Assembly: GCF_017745215.1 (NCBI RefSeq)
Contig: NZ_JAGHZV010000003.1
Location: 186,001 to 250,000 of the forward strand
Direction of reading: 5' to 3'
Source: Sphingomonas sp.
GTDB lineage: Bacteria; Pseudomonadota; Alphaproteobacteria; Sphingomonadales; Sphingomonadaceae
Length of the DNA: 64,000 bases
Notes under the pieces: generated by a model
The model's input: only the letters and a program-made list of their open reading frames with translations
Told to the model about the DNA's origin: nothing
Database searches by the model: none
Position numbers and translations under genes: made by a program
In this document: in pieces, positions 35,512 through 44,388 of the stretch
Layout of the letters: every line of letters starts with the position of its first letter
Numbering within the stretch: the first letter of the stretch is position 1

Positions 35512-37482
35512 TCATTTCACCGGTCGGATCACCATCGCAGCCCCACCCGACCCGGCCATCTGCACCGTGACCGTGTCCCCCGCCGCCACGGTCCGCACGG
35601 TCTTCACCACCGCATCGGCCTTGTCGCCGTCTGCCCAGAGCGTCGCCTCGAACCTGCCCTTGCCCAGGAACCCCAGCGGCAACGCCAGGCTGCGCGGGCT
35701 CTCGGTGTTCATCGCGCCGACGTACCAGGTCTTCCCCTTGCGCCGCGCCACTGCGACCGATTCGCCGATCTCGCCGCCGATCCAGCGCGTCTCGTCCCAG
35801 CTCGCGGGGATCGCCTTGACGAACTCGAACCCCGCCGGGCTCTCGGCATAGATATCCGGGCTGTCCGCGACGCTCCCCAGCGGACTGAAGAACACCACGT
35901 ACATCGCCAGCCCCTGCGCGCGCGTCGTCTGGACGAAGGGCAGGTCGTTGCGGATCTGGAAATCCGCAGGCGTGCGGTTGCGGAAGCCGCCCGGCGTATA
36001 GTCCATCGCGCCGAGCAGCCCGCGGGTATAGGCCAGCATGACGTTGTGCGTGGCGGTCACCCGCCGGCTCCACTTGTTGTACTCGGCGCCCATCACGCCT
36101 TCCTGGGTGACGAGGTTCGGATAGGTCCGCGCGAGGCCACGCGGCGGATAGGCGCCGTGGAGGTCGACCATGATCTTATGGCGTGCCGCGGCGGCGAGCA
36201 GCTTGGTATACCAGTTCACCATCCACTGGTCGTCGCGGTCCATGAAGTCGACCTTGATGCCCGCGATGCCGAGCTTCTCGTAAAGCGTCAGCGCCTCTTC
36301 CATCTGGTCGTCGATCGCGAGCCAATGCGCCCAGAGCCAGAGCTTCACCCCCTTGGACGCCGCATAGGCAGCGACTTTCTCGATATCGATCGGATCGTTC
36401 CAGCGGGTGATGTCGACTCCCGGGCGGCGCACCCCGCCCCCGCCTGCGCCAGCATACCAGCCCTCGTCGATCATCGCATAGGGCAGGCCGTTCCCGGCGG
36501 AGAAGTCGATCAGCGCCTCGGCGACTTCGGTGCTGGTGCGCTTGCCGGGGTATTTCGAGATCACCGGCCCGTTCCACCAGTCCCAGCTGGTGAGGCCGGG
36601 CTTGATCCAGCTCGTGTCCTCGACGCGGCTCGGGGTGGAGAGATCGGTGATCAGCGTCGAATCGATGAGGCTGCCGGGCTTGTCCCCCAGCATCACCACG
36701 CGCCACGGCGTGACGATCGGGCTGCCGATCCGCGTGTGCACCGCGATGCGGAAGTCGTCGAGCGAGGGCGAGAGCTTCAGCTGCAACCCCGGCCCGCCAT
36801 CGCCGCGGCCGGTCAGATACATGCCCGCGAAGTCGAGCAGATCGGCCTCGGCGAGCGCGAAGGCGGCCTTGCCCGTGTCGCAGACGAAGGGCAGGTCGAA
36901 GAGATTGTGATCGCGTAGCCGCGTGATGTCGACGGGATCGAACTCGCCCTCGTGGCTCGAGCCGAACTTGCCGACGTTGAACCCCCAGCATTTCCACGAC
37001 TGGGCGAAGTCGCTCGGGAAATAGAAGCCCGTGCGGTCGTAGCGGACCACCGCCGCGGCCGTCGTCGGCTGGATCGGGATCACCGTGCGGAAGGCGACCC
37101 CGCTGTCATAGGCGCGCACGAGCACGTCCATCCGCCGCTTCGCGCCGGCCTTCTCCTGATAGTGGACGGTGAGCTGGTTGTACTGGTCGCGCCCCTCGGC
37201 GGCCTTGCCGGCGACGATCGCATAGTGCGTGTCGGCGCTCGCGGTCTCCGATCCGGTGACGGCCATGTTCCAGCCGAGCGTGTAGTCGTCGAGGTCGAGG
37301 AGGATCGGCGACGGCGCGATCACCGTCGTGCCGTTCCGCGCGACGCTGTAGAGCGGGTTGCCCGAGGCGTTGGCGCCGATCGTCACGCTGTTGGTCCCGT
37401 CGGGCGAGACGACCTTGAGCGGGTCCGCCGCGGCAGGGAAGGAAAGCAGCAGCAGCGCGAGCGCGCCGAGGAGCAGCCTCAT
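35512..37482 (-). CDS. Glycoside hydrolase family 97 (alpha-glucosidase/alpha-galactosidase type)
   Basis: A 656-residue exported enzyme. A signal peptide (LLLSFPAAADP) is followed by an N-terminal beta-sandwich (SPDGTNSVTIG) and a TIM barrel with WWNGPVISKYPGKRTSTEV, then MIDEGWYAGAG and KVDFMDRDDQWMVNWY. A C-terminal beta domain follows. Asp in IMVDLHGAYPPRG lies where retaining GH97 members have their nucleophile, hinting at the alpha-galactosidase-like subtype; this is tentative. Last gene of the minus-strand carbohydrate operon, 7 nt after the SGNH gene. The ATG of MRLLLG is at the signal peptide start. Confidence 0.93.
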   Translation of the reverse strand: MRLLLGALALLLLSFPAAADPLKVVSPDGTNSVTIGANASGNPLYSVARNGTTVIAPSPILLDLDDYTLGWNMAVTGSETASADTHYAIVAGKAAEGRDQYNQLTVHYQEKAGAKRRMDVLVRAYDSGVAFRTVIPIQPTTAAAVVRYDRTGFYFPSDFAQSWKCWGFNVGKFGSSHEGEFDPVDITRLRDHNLFDLPFVCDTGKAAFALAEADLLDFAGMYLTGRGDGGPGLQLKLSPSLDDFRIAVHTRIGSPIVTPWRVVMLGDKPGSLIDSTLITDLSTPSRVEDTSWIKPGLTSWDWWNGPVISKYPGKRTSTEVAEALIDFSAGNGLPYAMIDEGWYAGAGGGGVRRPGVDITRWNDPIDIEKVAAYAASKGVKLWLWAHWLAIDDQMEEALTLYEKLGIAGIKVDFMDRDDQWMVNWYTKLLAAAARHKIMVDLHGAYPPRGLARTYPNLVTQEGVMGAEYNKWSRRVTATHNVMLAYTRGLLGAMDYTPGGFRNRTPADFQIRNDLPFVQTTRAQGLAMYVVFFSPLGSVADSPDIYAESPAGFEFVKAIPASWDETRWIGGEIGESVAVARRKGKTWYVGAMNTESPRSLALPLGFLGKGRFEATLWADGDKADAVVKTVRTVAAGDTVTVQMAGSGGAAMVIRPVK

Positions 37483-37489
37483 GCCGACT

Positions 37490-38227
37490 TCACGCCTTAT
37501 GCGCCGCGAGGATCGGGCCGAGCACGCTCGCCATCGCGTCATAGCCCGCTTCGGTGGGATGGACGCCATCCGACGCCAGGCCCGGCTTCATCGCGCCCTC
37601 GGGCGTGGCGAGCACCGGCGTATAGTCCACCCAGGTGCAGCCAGCCTCCTTTGCATGGCCCTTCAGCCAGGCGTTGATCGCGCGGATCGGCGCGACCGTC
37701 TCGAGCCCGGGGCGCCAGGGGAAATGGTCCGCCGGCGGGGTCGAGGCGAGCAGCACATGGATGCCGTTCGCCTTCGCCAGCGTGACCATCATCCGGAAAT
37801 TGTCGAAGCTCTGGTCGAGCGTGATCTTGCCGGTGTTGCCCGCGATGTCGTTGGTCGCCGCCATGATGTGGACGAGGCGCGGCTTGAGATGGACGACGTC
37901 GGCCATCATCCGCAACACCATCTGCGGCGTCGTCTCGCCGCCGATCCCGCGGCCGATCCGGCCCGGGGTGAAGAAGCCCGGGCGCTTCTGCGGCCAGCCC
38001 TCGGTGATCGAATCGCCCATGAAGACGACGTCGACCTTCTGCCCGCTCGCGATCAGCGCCTCGTTCGCCTCGGCATAGCGGCCCAGCCCCGGCCAGTCCT
38101 CGCGGAGCATCCGGTTCCATTTCTCCTCCCACGTCTCCTCCTTGGGCGCGGGTACCGTCTGGGCGGCGGCGGCGAGCGGGGCGGCGAGCCCCGCGATCAG
38201 CAGCGAACGGCGAGCGAAACGAGTCAT
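37490..38227 (-). CDS. Exported SGNH/GDSL-family esterase
   Basis: A 245-residue SGNH hydrolase with a signal peptide ending ..AAAAQ. Block I has the nucleophile Ser in VFMGDSITEGWP near residue 72. The block II Gly and block III Asn appear in GIGGETTPQM and MAATNDIAGN. The catalytic Asp/His pair lies in DGVHPTEAGY. Enzymes of this class remove acetyl or other acyl groups from glycans or lipids. It overlaps the upstream carboxylesterase stop by ATGA, suggesting both act on the same acylated carbohydrate. Confidence 0.91.
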   Translation of the reverse strand: MTRFARRSLLIAGLAAPLAAAAQTVPAPKEETWEEKWNRMLREDWPGLGRYAEANEALIASGQKVDVVFMGDSITEGWPQKRPGFFTPGRIGRGIGGETTPQMVLRMMADVVHLKPRLVHIMAATNDIAGNTGKITLDQSFDNFRMMVTLAKANGIHVLLASTPPADHFPWRPGLETVAPIRAINAWLKGHAKEAGCTWVDYTPVLATPEGAMKPGLASDGVHPTEAGYDAMASVLGPILAAHKA

Positions 38228-39657
38228 AGCGCCTCCAGATAGGTGCAGATGGTGGTGCGCAGCCTGGCGTCCTGCGTCACGCCGCGCTTGTCGAACAAGA
38301 TGTGTCGCTTCGCCGCGGCATCGTAGCGCGGCCAGCCGGGCAGGCCCGCGCCGTTGGGATCGCCGGTGCGCACGAAGTTGATCCAATAGTCCTGCAGCGA
38401 TACCGCCGGATCGCCGAAGCGCAGGCGATCGAAGACATAGGCGAGCTCGGCATTGTGCGAGGTCATGCCCCCGCCCCGCGCGAGGTCGAACTCGTAGCGC
38501 CACACCGGCGCGCCGCGCGACGACAGCAGATCGGCGAGCCGGCCGCTGGGGCAGCGGAAGATCCAGTCGGTCCAATATTGCATCTCGGGGATGCCGAGCC
38601 GCTCGTCGCTCGTCCGGTAGAAGTCGCGCGCGACCGCCGCTTGCGCACCGAAGGCCCGCGGCAGGTCCTTCTCCCAATCCACCTCACCCGCCTTGGGCCC
38701 GAACTCGGCCCGGTTCGAGCCGATGATCACCGGCCGGCGCGGCGCGGACGCGAGCAGGTCGCGGGGCGCCTTCGGGAGCGCTGCGCCGTCGACCAGGCTG
38801 CGCAGCCAGCGGAAATCGTCGCCGATCGAGCTCGGATCGCGCAGCTTCCTGTCTGCGGCGAGCAGCTCGGCAACCGGCCGCCGCCGCATCTCGGCGAGCG
38901 ACCCGCCGAGCAGCGCCGCCGCCTGGTCGCCGAGCGCGAACGCCGAGGCGAGCGATCGCGGCGGCATGCCGAAGCCCGGCGTGCCGCTCTCCATGATCGC
39001 CCGCGCGAACAGCCCGCGCGCGGCGGGTGCGGCGAGCAACAGCGACACGTCCTGGCTCCCTGCGGATTCGCCGAAGACCGTCACCGCCGCGGGATCGCCC
39101 CCGAACCTCGCGATGTTTGCCCTGATCCAGCGCAGCGCCGCGATCTGGTCCATCAGGCCGTAGTTGCCGGCGTGCCCATCCGCCTCGGCCGCGGCGCCGC
39201 GCGGCGCCAGCCAGCCGAGCATGCCGAGCCGATACTGGACCGCGACGAGCACCACGCCCTGATCGGTGATTCGCGACTGCACCGTGCCGCGCGCCGATCC
39301 GGCGAAGTTGCTGCCGCCATGGATCCACACCATCACCGGCCGCTTGCCCGCGAGCCCCGGCGTGCGCACGTCGAGCGTCAGGCAGTCCTCGCTCGCGGTG
39401 GCGGCGGAATCATGGTTCCAGCCGGCGTCGTTCTGCGGGCAGGCGGGCGCATTGGGATCGTCCTTGCGAACACCCTTCCACGCCGCCACCGGCCGCGGCG
39501 CGCGCCAGCGGTTCGCTCCCGCCGGCGATCCGGCATAGGGGATGCCGCGGAAGATCACCGCGCCGCCGCCGGCCGCTTCGCTCCCCGCGACGGTGCCGCC
39601 GGTCACCGCCACCTGCGGCATGGCGGCGAGCAGCGCGAGGCCGGCGACCAAGCTCAT
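38224..39657 (-). CDS. Type B carboxylesterase
   Basis: A 477-residue alpha/beta hydrolase with a signal peptide. FRGIPYAGSP and SEDCLTLDVRTP lead to the oxyanion hole VMVWIHGGSNFAGS. The nucleophile elbow FGESAGSQDVS is near residue 195, and the catalytic His is in TSHNAELAYVFD. It hydrolyses carboxylic esters. Its ATG overlaps the stop of the GH2 remnant (TCAT/ATGA), and its own stop overlaps the SGNH esterase start; it is thus translated in a chain. A feruloyl or acetyl esterase of plant glycans would fit, but the sequence does not decide. Confidence 0.91.
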   Translation of the reverse strand: MSLVAGLALLAAMPQVAVTGGTVAGSEAAGGGAVIFRGIPYAGSPAGANRWRAPRPVAAWKGVRKDDPNAPACPQNDAGWNHDSAATASEDCLTLDVRTPGLAGKRPVMVWIHGGSNFAGSARGTVQSRITDQGVVLVAVQYRLGMLGWLAPRGAAAEADGHAGNYGLMDQIAALRWIRANIARFGGDPAAVTVFGESAGSQDVSLLLAAPAARGLFARAIMESGTPGFGMPPRSLASAFALGDQAAALLGGSLAEMRRRPVAELLAADRKLRDPSSIGDDFRWLRSLVDGAALPKAPRDLLASAPRRPVIIGSNRAEFGPKAGEVDWEKDLPRAFGAQAAVARDFYRTSDERLGIPEMQYWTDWIFRCPSGRLADLLSSRGAPVWRYEFDLARGGGMTSHNAELAYVFDRLRFGDPAVSLQDYWINFVRTGDPNGAGLPGWPRYDAAAKRHILFDKRGVTQDARLRTTICTYLEAL

Positions 39658-40163
39658 GGTGCGACGTTCCAGCCATCGAGCTCGAAATGCGCTTCCCTCG
39701 CCGAAGCCGGATAGCGGACCTCGATCGTCCGCGTCTCGCCGGGGAGCAGCGTGACATCATTGTCCGAATAAAAAGCCGGCAAGATTCGCACGCCGCTGCC
39801 GTTCACCAGCATGAGCTTGACGTTGAGCGCGGGCGTCGGACTCCGGTTCGCCAATTCCACGCGCACCACCCTTTCCTGGCCGCCGGCGACCGCCACTTCG
39901 CTGGCGGCCAGGGTTATCGCGACCTTGGGCAGGCCATCCAGCGCACGGTAGTCGGCGAGCGTCCCGCCGCGCCAGTAGAAATTGTCCGAGACGAGCGCGC
40001 CCGTGCCGTCGGTGAGGCGCCGCGACACCCGCACCATCGGATCCTTGGCGAAGATCGTCTCGAGCGGCACCGCGGCGAGCGCCGTCGCGCGGTTGGCGAG
40101 CGCATCGAGCCCGGTCGATTTCGCATGGAGCTGGCGATTGTCGAGGCTCATCACGCGCAGCAA
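39654..40163 (-). pseudogene. C-terminal remnant of a GH2-family glycoside hydrolase
   Basis: About 169 residues in frame, resembling only the C-terminal immunoglobulin-like end of GH2 exo-glycosidases of the glucosaminidase/mannosidase group: SDNFYWRGGTLADYRALDGL, ANRSPTPALNVKLMLVN and VTLLPGETRTIEVRYP. No catalytic domain precedes it: in a different frame lies the LamG-like N-terminal piece at 40151-40420. Read as the 3' end of a gene that lost its middle. Translation could still proceed from TTG/ATG codons and would be coupled to the downstream esterase by the ATGA overlap. Confidence 0.7.
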
Positions 40164-40420
40164 TTGGGCGTGGTCGGATCGTCGATCGCGATGAGCATCG
40201 CATGTCCGTCCCGCACCGAATCAGGCCAGACCCAGCTGGAGATCGAACAGGCCGCCCCTGCGCGGACCAGCGCATCGGCATCCCTGAGGTCACGCTCGAT
40301 GCCGACGCCGCCCTGGAGGAAACGCGCGTTGTACCGCCCGCCGTTCTCCGGCACCTGCGCGGCGGCGGGCGACGTCGCACAGGCAAGCAGGGCCAGCAGC
40401 CCAAGGGCAGCGTTGCGCAT
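40151..40420 (-). pseudogene. N-terminal remnant (signal peptide + partial LamG-like domain) of the same large GH protein
   Basis: An 89-residue reading frame with a strong ribosome site (GGGGAGGAA before ATG) and a signal peptide (LLALLACATSPAAAQ). The start of a laminin-G-like module follows (NARFLQGGVGIERDL, then SISSWVWPDSVRDGHAMLIA), and it stops abruptly after DDPTTP. In intact relatives this module should continue to the catalytic region. The frame shifts by two into the GH2 C-terminal remnant, so an internal deletion of a large gene is the simplest reading. Confidence 0.68.
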
Positions 40421-40490
40421 CGTTCCTCCCCGGTCGTATCGGCGCCGGCCGCCCGGTCCCTGGGCGGCCGGTGCCGTCATTCGATGGCGC

Positions 40491-41834
40491 TCAGTGGATC
40501 GACGCGATCGACGGCTCGTCCTCGCCGCGCACCACCCTCGCTCCGCCCGCAGCGATCGCGAACAGGCAGAGCACCGCATAGCAGGCGGCGGGAATGATCA
40601 GCGGTGTGGTGAAGCTGTGCATCACGTCCGAGAGCTTGCCCACCGCGAGCGGGATGAACGCGCCGCCGATGATCGAGAAGCACAGCAGCCCTGAGGTCGC
40701 TTCCTCGCTCGCGCTCGAGCGCTCGAGGGTGAGCGTGAAGATCACCGGGAACATGATCGAGTTGAACAGCCCGATGCACAGCGCGACGAAGCCCGCGGTA
40801 ACCCCGCCGACCGCGAAGACATAGACGCACATCGCCGCGGCGATCGCCGTGAACAGCGCGAGCAGCCGGTGCGCGCGGACCATGCCGAGCAGCACCGAGC
40901 CGATCGCACGGCCCACCATCGCGCCGCCCCAATAGAAGGCGACGGCCTTGCCGGCCTCCTGCAGCGAGACGCCATGGACGCCGTCGCTGCCCATCGCGAG
41001 CCCGAGCAACGGCACGCCGAACGGCGCGTCCGACTGGCCCCAGATGCCGTCACTGTTGAGGAACAGCGCCATCTGCGTGCCGATCGAGACTTCGGCGCCG
41101 ACGTAGAGGAAGATCGCGAGACCGCCGAACAGCGCCCAGGGCGAGCGGAACGCCTCGAGCACGTTGGCGCTGGCCGAGGGCGGCGGCGCGGCGGCGGTCA
41201 CCACCCGGCGGCTGAGCCAGAAGAACACCGCGAGCGCGGCGATCAGCCCCGAGATCCAGAGATAGGCCATGTCGATGCCGGCGAGCGCGTTCGCGCGCAC
41301 CGCTTCGGTCACCACCATGCCTTCCTTCACTTCAACGCCCTTGAGGAACAGGTGCGCGCCGAGCAGCGGCCCGATGAAGGTGCCAAGCGAGTTGAAGGTC
41401 TGGCTGAGCGTGAGCCGCAAATGGCTTCCCTTGGGATCGCCGAGCGCGGCGGCGAGCGGGTTCGCCGCCACTTGGAGCACGGTGATGCCGCTGGCGAGGA
41501 TGAACAGGCCGACGAGCACCAGCCAGAAGTTCGAGAGATTCGCCGCGGCCAGCATCACCAGGCAGCCCGCGATCATCGTGCACAGCGCGACGAGGATCGT
41601 CGGGATGGACTTGAGCCGCGACAGCATCACCGCCGCGGGGAAGGACGCGACGCCATAGGCGATGAAGAAGGCGAAGGCGGCCGCCTGCGCCTGGAAGGTG
41701 CTGAGTGTGAAGATGCCTTTCACCGAGGCGACCAGCGGGTCGACCAGCGAGGTGATGAACCCCCAGGCGAAGAACAGCACCGTCACCGCGGCGAAGGCCG
41801 CGCCCGTGCTCCCGGATGCTTGTCGTGTTGCCAA
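40491..41834 (-). CDS. MFS sugar porter, FucP/GluP-like
   Basis: A 447-residue inner-membrane protein with 12 hydrophobic segments, of the fucose/glucose-galactose:H+ symporter type. FFAWGFITSLVDPLV opens helix 1; LQVAANPLAAALGDPKGS and LTLSQTFNSLGTFIGPLLG are hallmark stretches of the FucP group. It probably brings in the sugar released by the hydrolases of the same operon. The best start is a TTG preceded by AGGAGAGGGAGAGGGG on the minus strand; no ATG lies nearby. Followed 70 nt downstream by the GH2 remnant. Confidence 0.9.
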   Translation of the reverse strand: MATRQASGSTGAAFAAVTVLFFAWGFITSLVDPLVASVKGIFTLSTFQAQAAAFAFFIAYGVASFPAAVMLSRLKSIPTILVALCTMIAGCLVMLAAANLSNFWLVLVGLFILASGITVLQVAANPLAAALGDPKGSHLRLTLSQTFNSLGTFIGPLLGAHLFLKGVEVKEGMVVTEAVRANALAGIDMAYLWISGLIAALAVFFWLSRRVVTAAAPPPSASANVLEAFRSPWALFGGLAIFLYVGAEVSIGTQMALFLNSDGIWGQSDAPFGVPLLGLAMGSDGVHGVSLQEAGKAVAFYWGGAMVGRAIGSVLLGMVRAHRLLALFTAIAAAMCVYVFAVGGVTAGFVALCIGLFNSIMFPVIFTLTLERSSASEEATSGLLCFSIIGGAFIPLAVGKLSDVMHSFTTPLIIPAACYAVLCLFAIAAGGARVVRGEDEPSIASIH

Positions 41835-41963
41835 AACCCCTCTCCCTCTCCTGCGTGCCGGCGCCTTTTCGGAACAGCTTGGCAAAAGCCGCTTCCCGCG
41901 CCTAGCTTCTTCGCCAGCCGATGGACTGGCGCCGATCCTATCCTTGGCGCATAAATGACTGAG

Positions 41964-41977
41964 TGACAACGCTGACA
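41964..41977. promoter_or_regulatory. LacI-family-like operator in a divergent promoter
   Basis: TGACAACGCTGACA has a CG-centred imperfect palindrome resembling TGACA-NCGN-TGTCA operators used by LacI-type sugar regulators in proteobacteria. It lies 19 nt before the GH3 ATG and faces the MFS operon on the other side; flanking GTGAC and GTCAC extend the symmetry. No LacI gene is in the window. Confidence 0.45.
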
Positions 41978-41996
41978 AGTCACACCGGAGGGGACC

Positions 41997-44240
41997 ATGA
42001 CGAATTTCCGCCGCCACACGCTGGCCGCGCCGCTGGGCGCACTCGTGCTGGTGCTCGCTGCCGGACCGGCCTGCTCGCAATCGGATCCCGGCGCGCCGCC
42101 CGCCGCCGCGGCGCCTGCGCATCCCTGGCTCAACCCCGCGCTGCCGCCCGAGAAGCGCGCCGAGCTCGCGGTCGCGGCGATGACCGAGGATGAGAAGCTC
42201 AGCCTCGTCTTCGGCTATTTCGGCACCGATCACGGCGCGGCGTTCAAGGCGCCGGCCGAGGCGCGACCGGGCAGCGCGGGCTATATTCCCGGCATCCCCC
42301 GGCTCGGCATCCCGCCGCAATGGGAGACCGACGCAGGGATCGGCGTCGCGACTCAGGGCGCGGCAGCGCAGAAGCGGCTGCGCACCGCCCTCCCCTCGGG
42401 CCTCGCCACCGCGGCGACCTGGAACCCCGAGCTCGCCTGGAAGGGCGGCGCGATGATCGGCGCGGAGGCGCGCGCCTCGGGCTTCAACGTGATGCTCGCC
42501 GGCGGCGTCGACCTGATGCGCGAGCCGCGCAACGGGCGGAACTTCGAATACGGCGGCGAGGACCCCTGGCTCGCGGGCACGATGGTCGGCGCGCAGGTGA
42601 AGGGCATCCAGTCGAACGACATCGTCTCGACGATCAAGCACTATGCCGTGAACGACCAGGAGACCGACCGCGGCGCGGGCAATTCGGTGATCGACGAGAA
42701 GGCCGCACGAATGTCCGACCTGCTCGCCTTCCAGTTCGCGATCGAGGCGGGCGAGCCGGGCTCGATCATGTGCTCGTACAACAAGGTCAACGGCACGCAC
42801 GCCTGCGAGCATCCCTGGCTGCTCACCAAGGTGCTGCGCGGCGACTGGGGGTTCAAGGGCTATGTGATGGCCGATTGGGGCGCGACGCATTCGACCGCGC
42901 CCGCCGCCAACGCCGGGCTCGACCAGGATTCGGGCTTTGGGCTGAGCTCGCAGGGCTATTTCGGCGCGCCGCTCAAGGAAGCGGTGGCGGAGGGCGAGGT
43001 CAGCAAGGCGCAGCTCGACCTGATGGCGAAGCGCATCCTCTACGCGCTGTTCCGCCACGGCGTGGTCGACAATCCGATCGCCGATGCGCCGATGGACCTC
43101 GCCCCCGCGATGCTCGCCGAGCACGCCCGGGTGACCCGCGCCGATGCCGAGGAAGGCATCGTGCTGCTGAAGAACGCGGGCGGCGTGCTGCCGCTCTCGC
43201 CCTCGGTGAAGACGATCGCAGTCATCGGCGGCCATGCCGATGCGGGCGTGCTCGCGGGGAGCGGCTCGTCCTTGGTCTATCCGGTCGGCGGCAATGCCGC
43301 GCCCGGCGTCGCGCCGACGAGCTGGCCGGGGCCGGTGATGTATTATCCCGACTCGCCGCTCGAGGCGATCCACGCGCTCGCCCCCAATGCGACGGTCGTC
43401 TATGCCGACGGCGTCGATCCCAAGGCGACCGAGATCGCCGCGAAACAGGCCGATGTCGTGATCGTCTTCGCCACCCAATGGGCCGGCGAGGCGTTCGACG
43501 TGTCGCTGACGCTCGCCGACAAGCAGGACGAGATGATCGCCACCGCGGTCGCCGCCAATCCCAGGACGGTGGTGGTGCTAGAGACCGGCGGGCCGGTGCT
43601 GACGCCGTGGCGCGACAAGGTGCAGGGCATCCTAGCGGCCTGGTACCCGGGGACGCAGGGCGGGAAGGCCATTGCGAACGTGCTGTTCGGCAAGGTGAAT
43701 CCCTCGGGCCATCTGCCCGCAACCTTCCCCGCGTCGCTGGAGCAGCTGCCCAAGCCCTCGGCGCCCAACAAGGGCGACACCGTCTACAGCGAAGGCGCGA
43801 CGGTCGGGTACAAATGGTACGACGCGAAGGGCCTCGAGCCGGCGTTCCCGTTCGGCCACGGGCTGAGCTACACGAGCTTCGCCTATTCGGGGCTGGCGGC
43901 GAAGGCCGCTGCGGGGACCATCCGGGTGTCGTTCACCGTCGCCAACACGGGCGGCGTCGCGGGGATGGACGTCGCGCAGGTCTATGTCGCGGGGCACGGC
44001 TGGGAAGCGCCCAAGCGGCTGGGCGGCTATCGCAAGCTCGAGCTGAAGCCGGGCGAAGCGCAGAGCGTGACGCTGGACATCGACCCGCGGCTGCTCGCCG
44101 TCTGGGACCAGAAGAGCCACGGCTGGAAGATCGCCGCGGGCACCTACCAGGTGATGCTCGGCGCTTCCTCGCGCGATATCAGGGCGACGGTGCCGGTGAC
44201 GCTGCCGGCGCGGAGCCTGAAGGCGGGGTGGCGGCCTTAA
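41997..44240 (+). CDS. Glycoside hydrolase family 3 beta-glucosidase/xylosidase
   Basis: A 747-residue exported enzyme with a signal peptide (ending ..GPACSQ). The (beta/alpha)8 barrel carries the catalytic nucleophile Asp in YVMADWGATHS near residue 298. Upstream signatures are NGRNFEYGGEDPWLAG and KHYAVNDQETDRG. The alpha/beta sandwich domain (GIVLLKNAGGVLPL, FATQWAGEAFD) and the fibronectin-III-like C-terminus (FPFGHGLSYTSFAYSG) complete the BglX layout. It releases glucose or xylose from beta-linked oligosaccharides, divergent from the porter/GH97 operon. The ribosome site CGGAGGGG precedes the ATG. Confidence 0.94.
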   Translation: MTNFRRHTLAAPLGALVLVLAAGPACSQSDPGAPPAAAAPAHPWLNPALPPEKRAELAVAAMTEDEKLSLVFGYFGTDHGAAFKAPAEARPGSAGYIPGIPRLGIPPQWETDAGIGVATQGAAAQKRLRTALPSGLATAATWNPELAWKGGAMIGAEARASGFNVMLAGGVDLMREPRNGRNFEYGGEDPWLAGTMVGAQVKGIQSNDIVSTIKHYAVNDQETDRGAGNSVIDEKAARMSDLLAFQFAIEAGEPGSIMCSYNKVNGTHACEHPWLLTKVLRGDWGFKGYVMADWGATHSTAPAANAGLDQDSGFGLSSQGYFGAPLKEAVAEGEVSKAQLDLMAKRILYALFRHGVVDNPIADAPMDLAPAMLAEHARVTRADAEEGIVLLKNAGGVLPLSPSVKTIAVIGGHADAGVLAGSGSSLVYPVGGNAAPGVAPTSWPGPVMYYPDSPLEAIHALAPNATVVYADGVDPKATEIAAKQADVVIVFATQWAGEAFDVSLTLADKQDEMIATAVAANPRTVVVLETGGPVLTPWRDKVQGILAAWYPGTQGGKAIANVLFGKVNPSGHLPATFPASLEQLPKPSAPNKGDTVYSEGATVGYKWYDAKGLEPAFPFGHGLSYTSFAYSGLAAKAAAGTIRVSFTVANTGGVAGMDVAQVYVAGHGWEAPKRLGGYRKLELKPGEAQSVTLDIDPRLLAVWDQKSHGWKIAAGTYQVMLGASSRDIRATVPVTLPARSLKAGWRP

Positions 44241-44270
44241 TTACCAGCCTGGAATCTGAGCAACTTAAAT

Positions 44271-44352
44271 CGTCATCCCGGCGAAAGCCGGGACCCAGGG
44301 TTACAGAGGACGTCGCTCGCTGCCCTGGATCCCGGCTTTCGCCGGGATGACG
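44271..44352. repeat. 82-bp dispersed palindromic repeat (orientation A)
   Basis: Arms CGTCATCCCGGCGAAAGCC and GGCTTTCGCCGGGATGACG; core GAGGACGTCGCTCGCTG. It lies between the convergent GH3 and Gfo/Idh genes. Confidence 0.93.
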
Positions 44353-44388
44353 ATCCAGGTGAAGGTCCGACCGGTTCCAGAAATAGCC

